From positions 83,316,653 to 83,380,652 of the forward strand of contig NC_054707.1 in NCBI RefSeq assembly GCF_016097555.1: a stretch of DNA of 64,000 nt. Direction: 5' to 3'. The notes below the pieces were generated by a model. That model ran no database searches, was not told where the DNA came from, and worked only from the letters and a program-made list of their open reading frames with translations. This DNA comes from Gigantopelta aegis. Its lineage: Eukaryota > Mollusca > Gastropoda > Neomphalida > Peltospiridae. The position numbers and the translations under genes were made by a program. Shown here in pieces: positions 39,280 to 52,358 of this stretch (the first letter of the stretch is position 1; each line of letters opens with the position of its first letter).

Positions 39280-42200
39280 TCACAATCTGCCGTACGCGTT
39301 CGGTGCTTGCAGCAAGACTATTCCTGTGATGACGATGGTGGCGATAACGAAGAGAATGAGGAGAACGCGGTCGACGATCTGTGCCACTTGCTGCCATTCC
39401 ACTTTAATGGCGTCGCGCTTGTCTTGATCTGCGAGCCGCATTTCGTTTCGTTCTATTGTCTGGTATACTTTCTGTAGAAGCCGAGTGAACTGAGCTTCAA
39501 AGTTTTCCATTATCGGAGCAGAAGTCCCTTCCGAATTCTGAAACCTGACGAAATTAATCCCACCATTGTTTTGTCGGGTGTCAGCCTCCAATTTCGTATC
39601 ATGGATCCGTGTTACTTTCTCTGAGACCGTCTTGAATTCCTGAAAAATACGTACAATGAGAGGTATATCTCGGCCAGATGTACCACGTGTATACATGTCA
39701 ACGTGTATGACTACTGTGACTTCCGTGTTTACTGTTTCTAGTACTACCACCACCACTACCACAACCACCACCACTTCTACAACCATTGCTACTACTACTA
39801 CTACAATTTCTACTACTACTACTACTGATACTACTACTACTACTACTACTCCTATATCTACTACTACTACAACTTCTACTACTACTACTACGTCTACTAC
39901 TACTACTACTACTACTAAAACTTCTACTACTATTACTACTACAACTACTACAATTTCTACTACTACTACTACTACTATACTACTATATCTACTACTACTA
40001 CTTCTACTACTTCTACTACTACTACTACAATTACTACTACTACTACTATCGCCTTTACTGCTGCTGCATATGCTAGTACTACTCCCTTTGAACAGTAATA
40101 ATAATCACAATCCAGCGTTTGGTAGACGATACACATTATTGTACATTATGCATTACAAATTCTTTAAAGATTCTCAAAACAAAATTTCATTTAATAACTT
40201 AAATTATTTTGATGTGAATTTTAAAGGTCGTATAATTTTATCTACAACCCGCAACTATGTAACTGTGATACTGTGGCTTTAACAGACATGTATACCGATA
40301 CGAAATGGAACCCACACCATATTTAAAACGTCAGTAGCAGATATGAGGAGGGGGTGGAGTAGAAAACGAAGACATTTGATAAAATTTCTGATGATGTTAG
40401 TGCTTACAAGTGGAAACACCGCTCAGTACAGGAGGTTAACAGATTGACAAGGAAGATCAAATCTGCTCTTTCTTCATCAATTACTCCTTTATTGCGTAGC
40501 AGCCCGCTGACGACAAAAGTTTAAATTACTCCTTTATTGCGTAGCAGCCCGCTGACGACAAATGTTTAAATTACTCCTTTATTGCTTAGCAGCCCGCTGA
40601 CGACAAATGTTTAAATTACTCCTTTATTGCTTAGCAGCCCGCTGACAACAAATGTTTAAATTACTCCTTTATTGCTTAGCAGCCCGCTGACGACAAATGT
40701 TTAAATTACTCCTTTATTGTGTAGCAGCCCACTGACGACAAAAGTTTAAATTACTCAAATTATTATTTATATATAGACAGACAAGTTTAAAGAACTCACT
40801 GCTGTCTTGGTGGTGCCCATTTCAACTTCCGTCTGGGAGGCCATTTTGTATCGGATGTAGGAGCTATTTCCTGAAGGACCATTGCATTCTGGGATAAACT
40901 GAAGTTAAAATGAATTTGTTTTTAATTTGTACTCAGAATTCAATACTTTTTGGAGAAAATAATTGCAAGTAAACAAAGATTAACAGTTTCTTTCTAAATT
41001 ACCATCATTACTTTTTGTATTATCTAATATCAGTTGTTGGGATATGAGAGGAAGTTAAACAATTGAAATATATGTACGTAATAACAAAACATGCTGCTCA
41101 ATAGAGTGTGTGAATAATGATGGACAATACTCATACAATGTCAGAAGAATACTACTTTGATACTATACAACTACACCTTTCGACCCGCCCCTTTGGCCTG
41201 TCAGAATATTGTGTATTCCAGAAAGGCGTGGTTATCCTGTAGTACTCACAGTATCCGCCACAATGAGACAACTATCAAATCTGCAGAACCGTAACCATAG
41301 ACAAAGCTAAACGGATATCCCAGAACGAGGACGGTTGTCAAGTTACATACACAAAGCTAAACGGACATCCCAGAACGAGGACGGTTGTCAAGTTACATAC
41401 ACAAAGCTAAACGGACATCCCAGAACGAGGACGGGTGTCAAGTTACATACACAAAGCTAAACGGATCTCCCAGAACGAGGACGGGTGTCAAGTTACATAC
41501 ACAAAGCTAAACGGACATCCCAGAACGAGGACGGGTGTCAAGTTACATACACAAAGCTAAACGGACATCCCAGAACGAGGACGGGTGTCAAGTTACATAC
41601 ACAAAGCTAAACGAACATCCCAGAACGAGGACGGGTGTCAAGTTACATACACAAAGCTAAACGGATCTCCCAGAACGAGGACGGGTGTCAAGTTACACAC
41701 ACAAAGCTAAACGGATATCCCAGAACGAGGACGGTTGTCAAGTTACACACACAAAGCTAAACGGATATCCCAGAATGAGGAGGTGTCAAGTTACATACAC
41801 AAAGCTAAACCCGCTACATTTTTCCATTAGTAGAAAGGGATATTTTAAATGCACTATCCCACAGGCAGGATAGCATATACCTTAGCCTTTGATATACCCG
41901 TCGTGATGCACTGGCTGGAAAGAAAAATAGCCCAATCGGCCCAGCGACTGGGCTTGATCCCAGATCAGCCGAGCGCTTTACCACTGGTCTACTCTCCCAC
42001 CCAGCCCACAAATCAAATAATGAAATTCCACCAGCATGCTGGGCGCAACATTAGTTTTAAAATGGCCCTTCCGCGGCATTTTCGGTGAGGTCGTATTGTG
42101 GGACTGAATACTGACCTCTGTACTGTAGCTACTATCTGGACTGGTGAGTAGGATTGTGGGACTGTATACTGACCACTGTGCTGTAGCTATTATTTGGATT

Positions 42201-45200
42201 GGTGAGTAAGATTGTAGCTAATATGTGTTCTAGTGAGTAGGATTGAAGCTAAAATGTGGACTGGTGAGAAGGACTGTAGCTATTATGTGGACTGGTGAGT
42301 AGGATTGTGGGACTGAATACTGTTTGCTGTGATGTAGCTATTATGTGGATTGGGAAGTAGGAATGTATCTAATATATGGACTGGTGAGTAGGATTGTAGT
42401 TATTATATGGACTGGTGAGTAGGATTGTGACACTGAATACTGACCGTTGTGTTGTAGCTACTCTGTGGACTGGTGAGTAAGATTGTAGCTATTATGTAGA
42501 CTGGTGAGTAGGATTGTAGTTATTATGTGGACTGGTGAGTAGGATTGTAGCTATTGCGTGGACTGGTTAGTAGGGTTGTAGCTATTATGTGGACTGGCTA
42601 GTAGGATTGTAGATATTATGTGGACTGGTGAGTAGTATTGTAGCTATTATATGGACTGGTGAGTAGGATTGTAGTTATTGTGTGGACTGGTGAGTAGTAG
42701 TGTAGCTATTGTGCGGACTGGTGAGTAGTATTGTAGCTATTATATGGACTGGTGAGTAGGATTGTAGTTATTGTGTAGACTGGTGAGTAGGATTGTAGTT
42801 ATTGTGTGGACTGGTGAGTAGTATTGTAGCTATTGTCTGGACTAGTGAATAGTATTGTAGTTATTGTGTGGACTGGTAAGTAGTATTGTAGTTATTGTGT
42901 GGACTGGTGAGTAGGATTGTAGTTATTATATGGACTGGTGAGTAGGATTGTAGTTATTGTGTGGACTGGTGAGTAGTATTGTAGCTATTATATGGACTGG
43001 TGAGTAGGATTGTAGTTATTGTGTGGACTGGTGAGTAGTATTGTAGTTATTGTGTGGACTGGTAAGTAGGATTGTAGCTATTGTGTGGAATGGCTAGTAG
43101 TATTGTAGCTATTGTGTGGAATGGCTAGTAGGATTGCGGGTTTTAATACTGATCGTTGTGTTGTAGCTACTCTCTGGACTGGTGAGTAGGATTGTAGCTA
43201 TTATATGGACTGGCGAGTAGGATTGTAGTTACTGTGTGGACTGGTGAGTAGTATTGTAGCTATTGTCTGGACTAGTGAATAGTATTGTAGTTATTGTGTG
43301 GACTGGTAAGTAGTATTGTAGTTATTGTGTGGACTGGTGAGTAGGATTGTAGTTATTGTGTGGACTGGTGAGTAGTAGTGTAGCTATTGTATGGACTGGT
43401 GAGTAGTATTTTAGCTATTATATGGACTGGTGAGTAGGATTGTAGTTATTGTGTGGACTGGTGAGTAGTATTGTAGCTATTATATGGACTGGTGAGTAGG
43501 ATTGTAGTTATTGTGTGGACTGGTGAGTAGTATTGTAGTTATTGTGTGGAATGGCTAGTAGTATTGTAGCTATTGTGTGGAATGGCTAGTAGGATTGCGG
43601 GTTTTAATACTGATCGTTGTGTTGTAGCTACTCTCTGGACTGGTGAGTAGGATTGTAGCTATTATATGGACTGGTGAGTAGGATTGTAGTTATTGTGTGG
43701 ACTGGTGAGTAGTATTGTAGCTATTGTGTGGACTGGTGAATAGTATTGTAGTTATTGTGTGGACTGGTGAGTAGGATTGTAGTTATTGTGTGGACTGGTG
43801 AGTAGTATTGTAGCTATTATATGGACTGGTGAGTAGGATTGTAGTTATTGTGTGGACTGGTGAGTAGTATTGTAGTTATTGTGTGGACTGGTGAGTAGTA
43901 TTGTAGTTATTGTGTGGACTGGTAAGTAGGATTGTAGCTATTGTGTGGAATGGATAGTAGTATTGTAGCTATTGTGTGGAATGGCTAGTAGGATTGCGGG
44001 TTTTAATACTGATCGTTGTGTTGTAGCTACTCTCTGGACTGGTGAGTAGGATTGTAGCTATTATATGGACTGGTGAGTAGGATTGTAGTTATTGTGTGGA
44101 CTGGTGAGTAGTATTGTAGCTATTGTGTGGACTGGTGAGTAGTATTGTAGTTATTGTGTGGACTGGTGAGTAGTATTGTAGTTATTGTGTGGACTGGTGA
44201 GTAGGATTGTAGCTATTGTGTGGAATGGCTAGTAGGATTGCGGGTTTGAATACTGACTGTTGTGTTGTAGCTACTCTCTGGACTGGTGAGTAGGATTGTA
44301 GCTATTGTGTGGAATGGCTAGTAGGATTGCGGGTTTGAATACTGACCGTTGTGTTGTAGCTACTCTCTGGACTAGTGAGTAGGATTGTAGTTAGTGTGTG
44401 GACTGGTGAGTAGTATTGTAGTTATTGTGTGGACTGGTGAGTAGTATTGTAGTTATTGTGTGGACTGGCGAGTAGGATTGTAGCTATTGTGTGGAATGGC
44501 TAGTAGGATTGCAGATTTGAATACTGACAGTTGTGTTGTAGCTACTCTCTGGATTGGTGAGTAGGATTGTACTTATTGTGTGGACTGGCGAGTAGGATTG
44601 TAGCTATTGTGTGGAATGGCTAGTAGGATTGCAGATTTGAATACTGACAGTTGTGTTGTAGCTACTCTCTGGATTGGTGAGTAGGATTGTACTTATTGTG
44701 TGGACTGGTGAGTAGGATTGTTGCTAGTATGTGGACTGGGTAGTAGGATTGCGGGTTTGAATACTGACCGTTGTGTTGTAGCTACTCTCTGGACTGGTGA
44801 TGGTGATGCAGAAGACTTTCGCCAGATAGCCAAAGGCAAACTTCTTGATAGCTGAGGGAACTCCTTTTCCTCGTGTGCCCTTGTGGTGGATATTCAAGGT
44901 CAACACAGTCATCCCTGTAGCAGACGACACTATGAATATTGTTGTTCCATAGTAGATACCTACAACAGTGGTAATAAGACAGAACTGATGGATGGTTTTA
45001 CAGTTGATAGTACATTTGTATAGTATATTCCTAGTCCTCAAAATGAAAAAAAAAAACAGAAGAAAAGAAAGAAAGAATAGAAAGAAAGAAGGAAGGAAAG
45101 AAAAACGGCAGAAAGAAAAAATAATGTTTTTCATAGTATATATCTGAAAGAGAAAACTGCACAAAGACCGAAGAACAAACAACAATAACCAAACACTAAA

Positions 45201-46301
45201 TGCATCGCATATACATCCAAATATCATAAAACAACTCAAGTGTAGAATATTCTTTTACTTTAAAACTAAATTCTGCAACAGCCTTTACAGAATAAAGGAA
45301 ACTTGTTTAATCAATGCCGACACTAAATAGTACGACCTCTTGCTTCAGATTGTGTGTAATTTGCGTATTATATATAGTTGATCGTTCACCTTTCAGAGGT
45401 AAAAGGATACCTGACCTGTTGGTCCATCACGACCAGGAAGACCGTTTCATACCCCTGTTGGTAAAAGGCGCCAGGATTTGGTTCAAACGTAGCTGGGAGG
45501 CATGGCGAAAATGTACCGAAATGATCTCCCCATAACACGTGCCGGTAATTGACTCTCGATCGTAATAACTTTTATTCTATCCAGGTTGTTGAAGAGTCTT
45601 TGGTCGGTCATTGAACGATCATTCCAAATGGAATGCGTGCAAACTGTTTTCCAAGTGTTTGATTAGACCAGTGCTTAGCAGCAAATCGGACGCTCTTGTT
45701 ACATTAAGTGTCATATTTAGGGTCGTGCGTGATAGTAGGGTTATTAAGTGTCATGTTTAGGGGAGTGCGTAGTACTAGGGTTAGAGGTCAATCGCTGTAT
45801 TGGTAGTAGAAAATTACTTCAACAACAAGTTGTGTAAAATTAGATTTACAATAATTGCGTAATTAAAAAAGTCATTTTCAAAAAGGAAAAGAAGGTTAAA
45901 AGTTCATATAACCATTTCAATCAGCCTTAACTTTCGCATGGTGTGTGGGAGGGAAGGTCGATAGGTATTTTCCAAAGTTAAAGTTGCTATTTCCAATATA
46001 GTTTTAATACCTAGAGTTTAGAAGAGATCATCACATTGTGGTTCCTCCCCGTGCCGTGTGTACTGAGTTGATGAGAGTTGGTCATATGTACTAACGGTGA
46101 CGCCCAGCCTGTCCGCATGTCTGTTTGTCTGTGTCTGTCTTTAGCTGTGTATGTGTCTGGCTGCATGATGGATGGTCAGTGGATGGATGGATGAATGATT
46201 GATGCATGACATATATATTCCTCTCTCTCTAATATATATTCCTCTCTCACTCACTCTCTCTTTCCCTCTCTCTATTCTATCTACCACCACCCTCCCTCTC
46301 T

Positions 46302-46377
<76 letters not shown>

Positions 46378-48692
46378 CCGATAGATATATTAGATCTATT
46401 CATTCACTCTCCTGGGCAAACACCTCAGCTATCTGAACAGAGGGTTAGTGGTTAGTTGTTAGTGAGAAAAAGGTCGGCGTAGTGGTCTTACAGCTACCCA
46501 ATGAAACGTTAAACTGGATCTGAGTGACAGCCGGTATCGGGAGGCGAGCCCAGTGTCTACCAGCCTTATGTCCGATGTCTTACCCACTACACTACCGATC
46601 TAGCTATAATACACATATTGGTAGACATATCTAGTCTGATTGTGCTAGTTTGTTTGTATTATTATTTTTTCTTTCTTAAAGCTTTGTTTTCACTGTATTG
46701 AGATCGGCATGGGAGGCTGTCGGCCATTGACCCGTCCTTCAGGTAGATTTCGGAGACTGTTTTGTCTGCAATTACAAGAATACAGGACGTGTGAAGTAGG
46801 CTTTGCGTAAACAACTGAACAGATGTTTCTAATTTGAATACAGTCAAAGGTACAGTTTATTGAAATTGCCTTCATATTTCATCGTGTTCGTCTTCAGAAG
46901 ACCGAACACCCACCCATCCACCCACCTCTCCTCCAGCTACTCTATTGATGTGAAGGAACCGCCGTCTGTCTCGTCTCTGAAACAGAACTAACGACCAGAG
47001 GGTTGAACACAGCAATGCTCTGGCAGCCTCGCAAACTATCCGACTTCAAAGAGAACCGGTCATCGGGTTTTGAGCCAAAAATAACAAACAAGAAATATTT
47101 CATAACGTCATATTAAAGTGGCAATGTCGAGAATATTTATGGACTGAAAAAGAGAGAAAGTACCGCCCTGTCTTATTCCTTAGCCTTCTCCGGCGTGTTG
47201 CCAGCTAAGTCATACAACGTGTGTGTTTAGTATGTACATATTACGAGTTTTTTCTCCTCAATCTATAACACTTTTTATCATAGCATTAACTGCATCATTA
47301 TGCTTAATACATGTATATGTTTTTCGTTTCCTTTCTATTTATATTTGCAAATACTTCACAAACATGTTTCAGAATCGCGACATTGATATGTTAATACCGT
47401 TACCGGTTAACTGTTGCAAACATGTTACCGGTTAACTGTTGCAAAGATGTTTCAGAATCGCGACATTGATATGTTAATACCTTTACCGGTTAACTGTTAC
47501 ACACATGTTTCAGAATCGCGACATTCATATGTTAGTACCGTTACCGGTTAACTGTCACAAACATGTTTCAGAATCGCGACATTAATATGTTAATACCGTC
47601 ACCGGTTAACTGTTACAAACATTTTATAGGACATTTTATTTGTGCTAAGCATATAATAAGATATAAAATAACATATGTGATAATAAACATAGGTTCACAG
47701 TGGCTGATCACAATTTGAGACATGGTTTCATAAAAGAAGTAACTATAAAACTTTCTGTTTATATATTTTCCACCATTTCTATATGAGCCCGTAACATATC
47801 AAGTGGACATGTTTCATAAGCATCAGCTGTTAGTGTCTGTCAGGTGAATGATGTAGAGCAAGGGACACATTTGTAAAATATACATCAGCTGTTAGTGTCT
47901 GTCAGGTGACTGATGTAGAGCAAGGGACACATTTGTAAAATATACATCAGCTGTTAGTGTCTGTCAGGTGAATGATGTAGAGCAAGGGACACATTTGTAA
48001 AATATACATCAGCTGTTAGAAAGAAAGAAAGAAATGTTTTATTTAACGACGCACTCAACACATTTTATTTACGGTTATATGGCGTCAGACATATGGTTAA
48101 GGACCACACAGATTTTGAGAGGAAACCCGCTGTCACCACTTCATGGGCTACTCTTCCGATTAGCAGCAAGGGATCTTTTATTTGCGCTTCCCACAGGCAG
48201 GATAGCACAAACCATGGCCTTTGTTGAACCAGTTATGGATCACTGGTCGGTGCAAGTGGTTTACCCACTGAGCCTTGCGGAGCACTCACTCAGGGTTTGG
48301 AGTCGGTATCTGGATTAAAAATCCCATGCCTCGACTGGGATCCGAACCCAGTACCTACCAGCCTGTTGACCGATGGCCTAACCACGACGCCACCGAGGAC
48401 GGTCAGCTGTTAGTGTCTGTCAGATGAATGATGTAGAGCAAGGGACACATTTGTAAAATATACATCAGCTGTTAGTGTCTGTTTGTAAAATATACACCAA
48501 AAAGGAAACTCGGATGTATTTTGAATTGATCAATTGTAAGAATGAACTCTTTTCCAACCCGGCTATATCAATGGCTAAAAAGTGAATGGTAGTAGTCATT
48601 TTGTTTGATTCTTTTTTGCATTAATAAAAGGTTATATTCTAACATGGCGAGAGAGGGAAGAGAAAAAAAGAGACAAAAGGATGGAAGGGAGG

Positions 48693-48771
<79 letters not shown>

Positions 48772-51700
48772 ATAAACATCCATCTATCATGCTTGCCATA
48801 CAGCTAGAGACACAGAGATAGACATAAACAGAAGACAGACATAGACATATGTATAGACAGACTCTCAGAGATCGACACAATCCATACACACAGAGAGAGG
48901 AGTACAGTAGTGTTGGCTGGAAGTCACCAGTCAGTTGATACAAATCCTACACTCCCTACAGTAGGGTTCACTGGAAGTCACCAGTCAGTTGATACAAATC
49001 CTACACTCCTATTAGCACGCAGACATCAATGGATTAGGAGTCGCAAATCAAACGGAAAAGATGATCGAGTTTTATAACGAAGTGGCGACAACCTCGGGGA
49101 CTTGGAGCGAAACTTTAAACGATTAACTTGAGTACTTTTACATAAAACACCGGCTTAGAGCGTGCTCAGCCGAGATAGCGAGGCAACGTCTTCTCATTCT
49201 GTCGCTTACTTGCACATCATATAAATAGCGTCTACCCAGATTATAGAGCGCAACACCAGAAACAGTTCACCATCAGATAGACGGCGGAACGGTTCAGCTA
49301 TCGGAATGGAAAGGGGCTAGATGTTTTGTCACACATACTAGTCACAAGAAGTTAAAGGCCACATGGACACTGCATCCGAAACAGGACATCTCATTCGCTC
49401 TGCCAGTAGTACAGGGACACTCTTGCAGTCTTTGAATGACGGAATCGCTTACTTTCAGGCATTTCGCTACTTGTATCATTGACATGCCACCATTCAGCCA
49501 TGCCAGGGTTCAACCACAGTCCAGAATACTCAGTTTATATCTTGCTGACATGGTTATCCAAAACCAGATTGCAAAGAAATGTATACCCTCTCAATTCTAA
49601 TCAGACATTCAAAGTGTTAACATAAAAAAAAAAACGTTTTACGTGCATCATATCATTTTTGTTTTCAGGCAGGTGTCCTGCTTGGCAAAAATAAACAATT
49701 TTGTATTCTTTTATGGGGCGATCACACTGGCCTGAATGAGCTTCCGTTTGTTTTCCGTATACGAAAGTGGTGTGATTTTTTAAACTGGCCGAATGCCCCT
49801 CCGAATGTGTTTTCCTCAATGTATCACCGAATGCTTTCCGTTTGTTTTCCGAATGTTTTCAGTATGGTTTCAGAATGCTTTCAGAATAGACCGAATACTT
49901 CCCGCATGTTGACTTCGAAAGGTTTCCTTTCCGAATGCTTTTCTTATGCTTTCCGAATGCTTTCAGAACACGGCGAATCGACCTAGAATGGACCGAACTC
50001 TTTCCGCATGCTTTCCGCAGGGTTCGGAAAGCGTTCGGAAAGGGTTCGTCATGTTCTATGTCCATTCGGGGTGTTCGGAAAGCATACGGAACATACTGTG
50101 CATTCTGGAAGTGTACGAGCAGTTCGGAAAATGTTCTGAAAGAATACTGGAAAGGTTCTGGCTATTCGTTATACATTCGGTGGCATAAATGTAAAAAAAT
50201 CCGGAAAGGATACTGAAAACGTTCGGAAAGCATTCGTCATGTTCTAGGTCCATTCGGGGTGTTCGGAAAGCATACGGAACCCAGCACCTCCAAATTTTCA
50301 TTCCGAATGCACCAAGAACTAGAAGCATGCTTCCCGGACGTTTTCCGTACATGCCGTATGCTCCTAGAATGCTTCCCGAATACTTCCCGAATACACATGG
50401 ACGCCACATTCGGATGGTCGATGAAAATTATTTTGAACATGCACAACCAATTTTTGGAGCTACCGAATGCCGTTCCGTATGCATCCGTACGGAGCCGAAC
50501 AGCCAGTATGCTCCTAGAACACACTGAATGCTTCCCGAATATGATCCGTTCGCTCCCCGAACACCCAAATTCCTATTCGGAAAACAAACGGAATGGCATT
50601 CGGGCCAGTGCGATCGGGCCATAATACATTACGCTTTCTACCGGTAACCGTATAAATTCTGAGTAAAAGGCTGGCGTGCATGCTATCTGCAATGCTTTAA
50701 CCACGTGTGTAACCTACTTTTTATTACTTGTCACCGCCTCTGAATTTTGGTTTGAATTTTTGATAAAGTAAGATCAATCTTATACTTGTTGAGACTAGTA
50801 CATTTCTCTATCACTGTCATTTAGAAGAGATAACCTGACAACCGAGGTTTTTAGTCAGGACAGCTTGAGCCTTGTTTTTTTGCACTTGAAGTGTTTATAC
50901 TATAGCCTTGTTCAATATAGCGAGTAAAATAAATCAACGAGACACAACTTCCGGTGATTAAGTTGGCGAACACAGCAATGAGACAATAAAAAATTTGCAA
51001 TTATTTTTCAGTAATGTTGAATAAATTGAAATTATTTTTGTATTTTAGTCAGTTCGCCACAATAAATGTACTTTTTATTCGCTTAGGCCTACTTAGTACT
51101 TGTAGTTTAACCACAACTAGCTGATCACTGTTGAATGTCCTTGGACGTCGAATCAATCTGATGTCATCAACTGGTGGTGTTATCTTACTGTAAGTTTCAA
51201 TAGCGGCAAATTATATTACTTAGCCTACTTATATTACATAATATTTAATAATTTGCATTTTAATATCATTATCTTTTTCTAAAGAAAGTATTTCTGATTA
51301 AATGCCTGGGCTTCTTTCTTACATTCTCCCCCACCTCCCAATGCAAAGTGTAAGGACCCAGTGACGCCGGCTGTTGCGTGTCAAGAATCGCGCGTCTCTA
51401 TTTGTCTACGTGATCGGAGGATGTTTTCTCTTGTTCTCCGCCGACCCCACTGTCGGAGCAGTCCATTGGTCCGTTATTGACCTTTAATTAGAGCTACATC
51501 CAGGCAGCCGCAGATTAATCGCAAACGCTCACGTCGCATGACAAAACTATTTAAACATGTGTTGACCCAAATTACACTATAAAATGCAAAAGTTCCGATA
51601 TTTGCAGCCTACTATGACGCATTCCGGAGCATGACTTTAGCTTAAAATACGAATCGACAAAACGAAAAGAGAAATCCTTCCGGAAATTCAACTGTGATGC

Positions 51701-52281
51701 ATTCACTTAAGGAAAGCCGGTAACATGAAACGAAAGCACCGCCACGCATCCAATTAAACTAAAAAAAAACCCCTCCTATTCACACGCGCAAAACAACAAT
51801 AACAACAACAACGACAACACCACCACCAACAACAACACTACTCTAAGTCGTATAAGTGAGAGATCGATGGTATCCAGTATTTTTTGAGCGAGATGTTTAT
51901 ATAGGCCAACATACACAAATTAATTTAAAATATTGCACAAATCATTCTCCCAGCGATAGATATTTAAAATCTTCATATTTCCATGTCAACCCCTCACACA
52001 CTATAATTAATTCCCATCTTAACTCCCACAATAATAGAACTAATTTCCATCTCCAATCCCTCCCATGCAGTCATTCATTGTCTAGACCAACCACAAGGCT
52101 GTACCATCCACAGAAGGCTTGGTGTAGTAAATTGTCAAAGGGAAAGTACAAGTAGAAATGCCTTCCCCAGACCAGGCCTGTAGGAACGATATCTGCAGAG
52201 GGAGGGGACATAAGCCAGAGTTTTATCTTATTATTTAGTTAGAGTAGGACAAAAGAAAATCGTACATTTTTGTCGTTCTCA

Positions 52282-52313
<32 letters not shown>

Positions 52314-52324
52314 CGCGCGCGCGG

Positions 52325-52358
<34 letters not shown>

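Noticed and set aside
39656-40282. 208-codon Thr-rich frame
   Set aside because: It consists of the (CTA)n tract in a receptor intron.
40800-40890. Alternative acceptor at CCCAG/AATGC for the short loop exon
   Set aside because: It would need the preceding exon to end in another phase; the CTTCAG/TTTATC acceptor fits phase 0 on both sides.
44724-45239. Receptor exon extended through the whole minus-strand frame
   Set aside because: Conserved receptor text is confined to 44959-44769, bounded by a good acceptor and donor with matching phases.
45314-45535. 73-codon frame and its minus-strand text [13 protein letters not shown]
   Set aside because: No known domain, no splice context tied to the receptor, and it may be a dispersed repeat.
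49859-50624. Several overlapping frames of 60-120 codons
   Set aside because: They arise from the repeated CCGAATGC words of the foldback element on both strands.
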